This document shows positions 52,174 to 60,212 of a stretch of DNA of 64,000 bases, piece by piece. The stretch's first letter is position 1. Each line of letters begins with the position of its first letter. Under the pieces are notes generated by a model. It worked only from the letters and a program-made list of their open reading frames with translations. It had not been told where the DNA came from and made no database searches. This DNA is from Cladophialophora immunda (taxonomy: Eukaryota; Ascomycota; Eurotiomycetes; Chaetothyriales; Herpotrichiellaceae), in NCBI RefSeq assembly GCF_000835495.1, contig NW_015622546.1:2048883-2112882 (forward strand). Reading direction: 5' to 3'. The position numbers and the translations under genes were made by a program.

Positions 52174-53214
52174 ATGCTCCCCACCCCCTCGACCTCGCAC
52201 GTCTCGTACGACGTCGTCTACGAGCCGGCCGAGGACTCGTATCTGTTTCTCGACACGCTCTCGTCGGCATCGGAAACGGCGTGGCTGCATGCGCGTTTCT
52301 CTTCGTCACCAGTGTCGGTGTTGTCATCGTCGTCAGAAGATACGGAGCGGCAGCGGCAGCAAACGACCAGGATCGGAAGCGAGAGCCAGAGCCAGAGCCA
52401 GAGCCAGAGCAGGCCCAAGACCCAGGCAGCTCCTCTCGTGGTCGAAATCGGGCCTGGGTCCGGCGTCGTGATCGCCTTCCTGACCGCGCACGCGCCCACC
52501 ATCTTCGGCCGCGACGTGCTCAGCCTGAGCGTCGACGTCAACCCCTACGCGTGCCGCGCCGCGAGGACGACGGTGGAGAAGGCCCTCGCGGAGACCCGAG
52601 CGGCAGCGGCAGCAACGCAGAAACGGAAAGCAGAGACGGAGGAGGGGGAGAGGAGGGAGGTTGGACATGGGCAAGGGCAAGGACATGCTGCGACGCGCGC
52701 TCGGGATGGAGGCAGCGCATACCTCTCCTCCCTGAACGGCGACCTGGCCAGCCCGCTGCGGTCGGGAGAAGTCGACGTGCTGGTCTTCAATCCGCCCTAC
52801 GTCCCTACGGATTCGGTCCCCGTTGCCCCAGCCGCCAATATCAACGCCCCTACTACTACCGCCGCTCCCGGTCCTCTAACGCCTGTCCCACCTCCTCCTG
52901 CATCCTCCAACACCACCGTCCTCCCAAGCTTCGAGGAGCAATCCGCCCTCCTCGCCCTCTCCTACGCCGGCGGCCGCGACGGCATGGAAGTCACCACCCG
53001 CCTGCTGCGCCAGATCCCCGACATCCTGAGCCCCCGCGGCGTCGCGTACGTGCTGTTCTGCCGCGGCAATCGGCCCGACGAGGTCAAGAGCGCGATCCGC
53101 GCGTGGCCACGCCCGCCGGGTCAGGAGTGGGAGTGGCGCGCCGAGACCGTGGGCTCGAGCGGGAAGACGGCCGGGTGGGAGAAGTTGGAGATTGTGCGGA
53201 TATGGAGGGAATGA
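52174..53214 (+). CDS. MTQ2: eRF1 glutamine methyltransferase (Mtq2/N6AMT1-like)
   Basis: Single-exon protein of 346 aa. The N-terminal VVYEPAEDSYLFLDTL matches the Mtq2 opening. The SAM-binding motif is EIGPGSG at 91-97, the acidic loop DVNPYA at about 121-126, and the catalytic NPPY at 206-209. LSYAGGRDGMEVTTRLL and the C-terminal EKLEIVRIWRE follow the family. With Trm112, Mtq2 methylates the Gln of the GGQ motif in release factor eRF1. Human N6AMT1 has 214 aa; the extra length here comes from three low-complexity insertions: Ser/Gln-rich at about 42-86, Ala/Lys/Glu/Gly-rich at 138-180, and Pro/Ala/Thr-rich after NPPYVPT. The start at 52174 is used because the conserved block begins 11 residues later. 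Confidence 0.9.
   Translation: MLPTPSTSHVSYDVVYEPAEDSYLFLDTLSSASETAWLHARFSSSPVSVLSSSSEDTERQRQQTTRIGSESQSQSQSQSRPKTQAAPLVVEIGPGSGVVIAFLTAHAPTIFGRDVLSLSVDVNPYACRAARTTVEKALAETRAAAAATQKRKAETEEGERREVGHGQGQGHAATRARDGGSAYLSSLNGDLASPLRSGEVDVLVFNPPYVPTDSVPVAPAANINAPTTTAAPGPLTPVPPPPASSNTTVLPSFEEQSALLALSYAGGRDGMEVTTRLLRQIPDILSPRGVAYVLFCRGNRPDEVKSAIRAWPRPPGQEWEWRAETVGSSGKTAGWEKLEIVRIWRE
52381..52410. repeat. GAGCCA hexamer repeat inside MTQ2
   Basis: Tandem GAGCCA units encode an SQSQSQSQ run in the first insertion of the methyltransferase. Confidence 0.8.
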
Positions 53215-53804
53215 GTAGGTAGAGTGACCTTGATTGAATCACTCGCATTGAGTGTATGATGAGAATGAATGAAGAGTCACAACGGACCCTACTGCGAATC
53301 CCTTCGCCGACAGGTCTGAGACTGCGTGTCAATTCAGGGGCAGTATACAACAACGTATCATAAACGGGACACCCAAGATAAATTGGTCGTAATGTTCTTG
53401 CTCACTGGGCGAAGCGACATGTCAGGACAATGTCTTTCACAATATGCACGGGTACAGATGAACAGATATAAACTATTATTATTAATTATTTTCGTCAACT
53501 CGTGCTGTATGAGATGTCCAACCAACAGCCAGCTTCGCTAGACATTTTCCGCCAGATGCGAGGCACATTTCTGTGTCTGCATCCCGAAACGGCTTTGTTT
53601 CTTCATGCTTCTTTTTCCATCCATATGCAGATCCAATGCTGTGCACAAGGTAGCAGAATTAAGGTACATGGTTCGCGAATGTTCAGTACGAGTTGTAAGA
53701 GAGAGCGTAGGAGACGGTAGGTCCGTGAATTCAGTTGACGTTGATCAGGAGACACGAGATACGGAGAGGGAAGGGCGGTGGCCGACGATATCTCATCTTT
53801 AACC
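53215..53804. other. Convergent intergenic gap
   Basis: 590 bp between MTQ2 (+) and the PIR gene (-), AT-richer than its flanks (for example 53466-53490). No gene is seen. Confidence 0.45.
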
Positions 53805-55787
53805 CTACAGAAGGGCAACGGCGCTGCCGAGTTGTTAGCATATAAACAAAACAGAAGTTCCACTGCGCCAAAGCGGTATATGGTGTTTTGAAAGCGAAAG
53901 GAGGTCTTACCCTGCAATACCCGCAACGACAGCAATTCCTCCGGGGAACTCGGGCCGATATGCGGCGCCGGTGAACGTCGCAGGAGCGACCGAGGTCGTG
54001 GTCGACGCAGCAGCAACGCTCGTCGCTGCCTGAGGCTGACCATCGCTGATCTGAGTGACAGGAGCACCCGTTGGTGCTTGGGGTTGTCCGTCACTAATCT
54101 GAGTGACTGGCGTGCCAGTAGGAGCCTGAGGCTGTCCATCGCTGATCTGGCTCACAGGTGCGCCAGTGGGTGCTTGGGGTTGGCCGTCACTGATCTGGGT
54201 AACGGGAGTGCCCGTAGGAGCCTGAGGCTGACCATCACTAATCTGGCTCACAGGAGCTCCCGTTGGGGCTTGCGGCTGTCCATCACTGATCTGAGTGACG
54301 GGAGTGCCCGTAGGTGCTTGAGGTTGTCCGTCGCTGATCTGGCTCACGGGGGCGCCGGTCGGTGCCTGGGGTTGCCCATCGCTGATTTGAGTCACTGGCG
54401 TGCCAGTTGGGGCTTGAGGTTGCCCGTCACTAATCTGAGTGACTGGAGTACCGGTAGCAGCTTGCGGCCTTGAGTTTGTTAGCAAAAACGTTGCCAAAAG
54501 CATAATTAATGGTGACGTACTGGCCATCAGAGATTTGGGTAACAGGGGCACCAGTTGGAGCCTGTGGTCTTTGAGGTGTTAGTAAAGGACCAAAGTAGGA
54601 AGGATGGAAAAGACGTTGAACTTACTGGCCATCGCTGATCTGAGATACTGGCGTTCCGCTGGGAGCTTGTGGCTGTCCGTCCGAGATTTGGGTGACAGGT
54701 ACGCCAGTCGTTGCTTGCGGTCTGCAGTTTTATTAGTAAGAATTGCTCAGGAGAGTAGACGCAAGGGACAAATATTGGTGCACTTACTGGCCATCGCTGA
54801 TCTGCGTAACGGGGACACCGGTGGTAGCCTGAGGCCTTTGGAGGTGTCAGCGAACAACATGCTATAACAGTGATGCAACCAGAACAGGTAGGAATTAAAG
54901 TTGAGATAAAATAAGTCTGGCCTTGAAAGTGGGAGATCCAACCAATGAGGACAGCAGGTTGCAGTACAAGACAAAGCGAGCCAACAATGCACAGCACGAG
55001 GCACCTTCCAACATGGAGATCACGAATAGGCCGAGTTCCAGCTCAATCGCGAGTGTATGCCGTGAGACACAGGGCTGAAATGGGGTGAAATACAAATCAT
55101 GCCATGACAACAAAAAGATAACTTACTGTCCATCTGAGATCTGAGTAACGACCGCCGAAGTGACCTGGGGTTGGCCATCCGTGAGCTGAGTGACAGAGGG
55201 GACGACAGTGGTCGCTACCGGCTGACCATCCGACGCTTGTGTCGCTGGTGGAGCCGAGGATCCGATCAGGGCGTAGATATAGATTGGCACGCAGTGGGGG
55301 GCCCAATCTCGGTCGTATAGATTATAGAATGATCCGCTCAAACATTGATACCAGATGGCAGAGCCACCCAATGCAAGGCTAGAGTTGGAGCAGAGGGAGA
55401 AACCGCTTGTGTAGATAGCTCCTGCTTGTGGGGGGTTGTCAAACTGGAATTGATAGTTTGAAGCAATATAGCCAGTACGTCCGGCTTGGTCTTTCAAAAC
55501 GGAGTCGGCGAGAGTGAGGGTGAGGACTCCAGAGGTTTGACGCTGTACGGGAGTCAGTACGTCTTGCAAATGGTATCTGGGTACCGCAGGTCACCAACCT
55601 CGTGCAGATCTCGTTTAGCTGCCGAAGACGACACGTTCACGACAGTGATCTCGAAGCTGCCGCTGTACGAGGGCTGGCAGCCTCCGGGAGCTGGAGAGGA
55701 TGGAGCAATTGCAGAGGTCACACCCTGCGGGAGGGGTGAAGCCAGGGCGGAGACGGCCAAAGCCGTGAGAAGAGCGAATGTACGCAT
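53805..55787 (-). CDS. PIR-type covalently linked cell-wall protein
   Basis: Seven exons: 55599-55787, 55127-55542, 54788-54835, 54626-54721, 54521-54568, 53911-54468 and 53805-53823; total 1374 nt, 457 aa. Residues 1-17 form a signal peptide ([17 protein letters not shown]), with a Kex2 site KR at 58-59. A conserved Cys domain follows ([50 protein letters not shown]). Then come about 16 PIR units of the QISDGQPQ type. In yeast the Gln of this motif forms an alkali-labile ester with beta-1,3-glucan, anchoring the protein. Introns 2-5 all interrupt the Gln codon of DGQ in phase 2, so the internal exons are whole repeats of 48 or 96 bp. The last 19-nt exon adds a hydrophobic end ([16 protein letters not shown]) that looks like a GPI signal. 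Frame is kept through every junction. Confidence 0.92.
54037..54468 (-). repeat. Nine tandem 48-bp PIR units in one exon
   Basis: Nine 16-residue units (PQAPTG[TA]PV[TS]QISDGQ) run without interruption. TGTPVT and TGAPVS versions mostly alternate, giving a 96-bp higher-order period. Four more units lie in the three small exons upstream (54521-54835). This is protein-coding repeat and not a CRISPR or minisatellite outside genes. Confidence 0.92.
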
Positions 55788-57151
55788 AGTTGGAGTGGTG
55801 CAGATGGGATTGTTTGTTGCTGACACGAGGGCCTCGATCTCAACGAAGGTTGGTAGACTCTGAAGCGAATGATCAGTGTCTCACCGGAGGATTGGGAGTA
55901 TACAATGGGCAGCACTCTGGAGAGGAAAGGAAGAAGAGAACGGCGACTGAGCGGGATGGTTTTTATGAGAGCTTTGTGAAAGCGGAAGCTCGCCAAAAGA
56001 AGACATTCGAAGCAATCCTAGCGGTTCCATGACAGTCGAATGAGAGTCAATGTTGCATGAAGAGGTCGTCCGTGACAGCCGGCCAGTGGGTGGACGTTGA
56101 TGTTAGTGTTGAGAGTCCAATGCACGTTCTCTCCACCATTTTCCAGCACACCACTGCTCTCGGTGTAGCTTGAATCCAAAAAGCGTGCTTTTTCCTGTCA
56201 ACCCCGCACGCAGTATGCGGATGGTGTGGTCGCTTGGATCGCCATTCGATGCTCACGTCTTGGCGATCGTCGTGCCGCGAAGGAGCTCCTCTTCGAGCAG
56301 GCTTCGTTATTTGGCATGTCTGCTGTAGTCAGAAAAAGTCTGTTTGAGTGGTTGACGGCGAGCCCTCAAGGCGAAGAAGGATAGACGGCAGAGAGAGAGC
56401 TTGCCGCCCCACCCCTTGTGAACCACCGAGATCAGTCAATGACGAAATAGACTCAGGAGGCCGGTGCGAGAAGTGTGTAACCTCTGAGACATGAAGCATC
56501 AGATGGTGCATTTGAAGCCTCCTCTGGGAGCTCTGGCCGGCCAATTCGATTTAGCAAGGCGGGGAATGAGCTGGAGAGGGATCTTTAGACTTTCGTATGG
56601 TGTGATTCCGACCTGTCATAGACGTCGTCGGGGGTTGAGGTTGCCATTCCCGCTCAACGAGATGCGAGGCGGCCAGTCCAGCGTACCGACTTGGGATAGC
56701 CACTGCAAGGTTGCCGTGTCCTCCTCTTGACTGTTCCATCTCTTTTCGTATTCTCAATTCGCTCACTTTCGCCTGGAAAGTCTGAGTTGGCCGCGGAGAG
56801 GGGGGACGAGTCGAAGGATGCATTAGTGCCATGTGCGTTGAGGTGCAGTGGTGGAAAACCCCTCGACTGTTGACTCCGCAGCTCATGATGCTCATTTTGC
56901 CGCCTTCCCGAATGGGATCAAGCGCAATCACGTGTTCCGCCCATTTCCGAAGTTGAGTGACACCGTTACCAGTGTGTGAGACTGCGACTAGCCAGGTATC
57001 CTCGGTACGAGTCACCCGTACCTCCTCCTGCTCCTCGTATTCACCGACCGCTACCTCGCTAATATTATGGATAGAAGACGTCATTGACTGGCCTTGGCCC
57101 CAATGTACGTGTAGGTGGCGCCTCCAAGCTCCCACATCAAGTCGGAATCTA
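55788..57151. promoter_or_regulatory. Upstream region of the PIR gene
   Basis: A 1364-bp spacer between two minus-strand genes. A CATAAAAA element near 55959-55966 on the minus strand could be a TATA box, about 175 bp before the PIR start. ORFs here have no domain. Confidence 0.45.
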
Positions 57152-59707
57152 TCACGTATCCAGAAGTTCCTGCATCCATCGCATCTCCACCGCACTCACA
57201 CCACGGGCATACGCCTTGGTGCCGGTGTACACAAATTCATTGTACATGATGCCCTCATACCTCCTTTGCTGGCCGCGGCCACTCGCACCTTGATCTCCAG
57301 AGGTATTGGTAGGCAGCGAGAACAACACGCTACTTGGATGGATAGCCACAACCTGGTTCGTGAGTATCGTACGATAGCTCCCGTCGGGGCAAAGCCGCGC
57401 GACGTTGGGGTGGAAGCCGGTCATAATGCACTTGAGGATGCGAGTGGGTAGAGTGGTCTTGTCGTGATCCCGCCCCGGATCGACATTCCGTGCTGCTTTC
57501 CCACCCGTTTTGCCCTCGCTCTGGGCCTTGCGCCGATATCGATCCATCAGCGCGGTGAGTTGTTTCCTGACATCCATGGCGCCGCTCATAGCCCGGTGCG
57601 AAATGTACCGCTCTTCACACCAACGACGGCGATCTGTGTTCTCAGCCACATACGCCTGTATGGTGGCTAGCAGTGTGAGGTGATCCCCTTCGCGGCGGAA
57701 GAGTTGGCGCCGAGCTTGCTGGGCCCGGCCTTCTGAGGAATCTTCTTCAGGATCCGAGTCATTGTAGCTTGGAGATGACTTCGAAGTAGCTTTGACCAGT
57801 TCGCCAGATGTCGGGGCAGAACGGTTGTGGATGTTGAGGAAGATGTTCTCAACACTCAACGCCGACACTATGTCAATGATTTCCTCGACACATTCGTACG
57901 CTGGTTCAGCGCTGGCAAGAAGCACCCTCGCCAAGCTCGCAGGCAGGGGTAACACGCTCATCTCTCGGCCTAGACGTGTGATTTGCCCGCTCGAACTATC
58001 CAGTGCAGAGAGCTGAAGGAGATGGACCATCGCCCTCTCCAGAGCTCTTCGTGGCGGAGCAGTCAGGAACGGGAATTCGCTCAAGTTATCTATCGAATGC
58101 GCCTTGAGTGTCAGTGCAAGCTGGCTGAGGTCGCAGCGCAGGATTTCAGGTTCGGTATCCTGAGCCAGTTGGTAGAAATCAGCTTCGGTGTACAACCTAT
58201 ATGCAGTTCCCGGTGCATCTCGTCCAGCTCGCCCAGAACGCTGGTTCGCGGAACTGCGAGAAATGGGCACGGTAAGAAGGGTGTCCAGATTCAGAGAAGG
58301 GCGAAAGAGTCGCTGCTTCGCCTTCCCTGTGTCAATTACATATCGGATCCCGGGCACCGTGATACTGGTCTCGGCAATATTTGTGGCGAGGATCACCTTG
58401 CGTGTGAACTTGGGAGTTGGTTGGAAGACACGTTGCTGCATATTCGAAGGCAAAGCAGCGTAAAGCGGGAGGATGAGGAGTTTGGGCAGCGTTGCGGACT
58501 GCTTGGGATCTTTTTGGACCGAGAGTGACCACGAACCTACCAGGCTTAGGAGGGATTCGACGGTTTCTTGGCCCGTGAGGAACACGAGTATGTCCCCTGG
58601 TAGAGGAGTATGCGTGTGGATGTGCAGTATCCGCTGGTATGCCGCATCGATGACATCTGGAACTGACGTTGGCGTATAGTTGATGGTCACAGGATATTGA
58701 CGGCCTTTGACGAAAAGTGAGGTTGCTTTGGAAGGGGCATCTGTTCCGGACTTGTGTTCTGCAACACCACTGCCGATGCTGGGGCCGTGTTTCGTTCTGG
58801 TATCTTCGTTATCGGTACCATTCCCATCATCAGAGAAACCGGACCAGTTGTTTTTTGCTCCATGAGACTCCCCATTGGCATTCGCACGATCTTGGTGATT
58901 TTCATGGCTTGTGCCGAAGAAGTGCTGAATTTTCTCCATGTCTGCCGTCGCGCTCATGACCACAACCTTCAATGCAACGCCACCCCTCCCATCCTTTTCA
59001 TTCCTGAGATCTTGCATCCTTCTGAGAAACCCCAGCACCAGATCCACATTGACGCCACGCTCGTGGACCTCATCCACCACGATGGCAGAGTACTCTTTCA
59101 GCCAAGGATCCCGCAGCATTTCCTGCAGAAGCATGCCCTCTGTCAAGAACTTGATCCTTGTCGAGGGACTCGTGCTGTTCTCAAACCGCACTGAGTAGCC
59201 GACTTCAGACGCAGGGCTCGAGTTCCCCAGCGGCGTGCCCATCTCCTCGGCCACGCGACGGGCCAGGGAAATCGCGGCCACTCTTCGAGGCTGCGTGATA
59301 GCGATGCATCCTCCAACACTGCCACCTCCACTGACTTTCTGCTTCTTGCACCAGGGTTCATTCACCAGAAACTGCGGGATCTGCGTCGACTTGCCCGATC
59401 CCGTCTCTCCAACCAGTAGCAGCACATCGTGATCCCTGACCTTCTGCCGTATTTGGTCGGCGTTGCTGTAAATGGGTAGTTTTTGTCTGGCGGGTAGTAA
59501 TAGACGAGCTCGCTCCTTCAAACCTGGGCCCTTGCTGCCGCTCTTGTGGCTGTCATCCTTCGCTGGCCGGTCCCCGAAATCGACGGTTTTGGTTGTCGCA
59601 CCATTCTGCGCGGTGCTAGATCGATGCCGTTCCAACTTGTCCTTCACAGAACCAGACTTCGACGAGAAGGCTTCATCTGCGGATCTCTTGGTTCCTTTCC
59701 GCAGCAT
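57152..59707 (-). CDS. DHR2: DEAH-box RNA helicase (Dhr2/DHX33-like)
   Basis: Single-exon protein of 851 aa. After a basic, low-complexity head (about 1-70) come the helicase motifs: I GETGSGKST at 100-108, Ia TQPRRVAA, II DEVH at 212-215 (a DEVH variant of DEAH), III SATAD near 250, then IATNIAETSITVPG (V) and QRSGRAGR (VI). The C-terminal winged-helix, HA2 and OB-fold regions follow, with SHRAMSGAMDVRKQL, LKCIMTGFHPNVARL, YRTILTNQVVAIHPSSVLF and YNEFVYTGTKAYARGV. Yeast Dhr2 acts in the nucleolus in 18S rRNA processing; DHX33 is the animal counterpart. A roughly 70-residue acidic/Gly-rich insertion separates motif III from FVKGRQYPVTI. Assignment to Dhr2 over other DEAH proteins (Prp22, Prp43) rests on size and the lack of N-terminal domains. 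Confidence 0.85.
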   Translation of the reverse strand: MLRKGTKRSADEAFSSKSGSVKDKLERHRSSTAQNGATTKTVDFGDRPAKDDSHKSGSKGPGLKERARLLLPARQKLPIYSNADQIRQKVRDHDVLLLVGETGSGKSTQIPQFLVNEPWCKKQKVSGGGSVGGCIAITQPRRVAAISLARRVAEEMGTPLGNSSPASEVGYSVRFENSTSPSTRIKFLTEGMLLQEMLRDPWLKEYSAIVVDEVHERGVNVDLVLGFLRRMQDLRNEKDGRGGVALKVVVMSATADMEKIQHFFGTSHENHQDRANANGESHGAKNNWSGFSDDGNGTDNEDTRTKHGPSIGSGVAEHKSGTDAPSKATSLFVKGRQYPVTINYTPTSVPDVIDAAYQRILHIHTHTPLPGDILVFLTGQETVESLLSLVGSWSLSVQKDPKQSATLPKLLILPLYAALPSNMQQRVFQPTPKFTRKVILATNIAETSITVPGIRYVIDTGKAKQRLFRPSLNLDTLLTVPISRSSANQRSGRAGRDAPGTAYRLYTEADFYQLAQDTEPEILRCDLSQLALTLKAHSIDNLSEFPFLTAPPRRALERAMVHLLQLSALDSSSGQITRLGREMSVLPLPASLARVLLASAEPAYECVEEIIDIVSALSVENIFLNIHNRSAPTSGELVKATSKSSPSYNDSDPEEDSSEGRAQQARRQLFRREGDHLTLLATIQAYVAENTDRRRWCEERYISHRAMSGAMDVRKQLTALMDRYRRKAQSEGKTGGKAARNVDPGRDHDKTTLPTRILKCIMTGFHPNVARLCPDGSYRTILTNQVVAIHPSSVLFSLPTNTSGDQGASGRGQQRRYEGIMYNEFVYTGTKAYARGVSAVEMRWMQELLDT

Positions 59708-60212
59708 GGTCGTCTGTTGCTTGGAGCTCGGTGCTTGCTGGCTTTTCTTATCTGTACGCTTCGCGATACATGGGTAGAGGTAGGGTCAATGAAAAGCGCT
59801 AATAGAAAGCCACCCGAAACCCTGTCACGACGACCCCGAACTGGAAAGATAAAAGATTGTTGCGGACGATGGCGAAAACCAAAATTTCTCCGCAGCCTCG
59901 TCACGTTCTTCTACCAGGCTTGGCACGACAACAAGGCCCCATATTCCAACCTCATTAATACTCTTAGACTGGTCTAGAAGCGGATAACACCTCTATTATG
60001 CCTCTGAAAGAGTTTTCTGGAGGATTGAGGTAGGGGATGCATAGTCTTATAGCAAGTGCATGGGGAAACAATCAATGTCATCCGAGAAAAGATAGTGGCA
60101 TCATAACCCGAGGCACCGGACGTGGAAACGAATTCTTCAGGTGAGTAAAGCAAGTAGTGTTTTTACATGATTCGCTGTGGCGGATTGCTCAAAGACCCTA
60201 TCTTTGGACCTC
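59708..60212. promoter_or_regulatory. Spacer between the two helicase genes
   Basis: 505 bp between minus-strand genes; no ORF is supported. Confidence 0.4.

Noticed and set aside
52281..53222. 313-codon ORF in another frame over MTQ2
   Set aside because: An Arg/Pro/Gly-rich shadow of the methyltransferase frame, which carries GPGSG and NPPY.
54037..54835. Regular repeats that could be mistaken for a CRISPR array or minisatellite
   Set aside because: The repeats keep one reading frame, encode the PIR motif and sit in a secreted wall-protein gene of a eukaryote.
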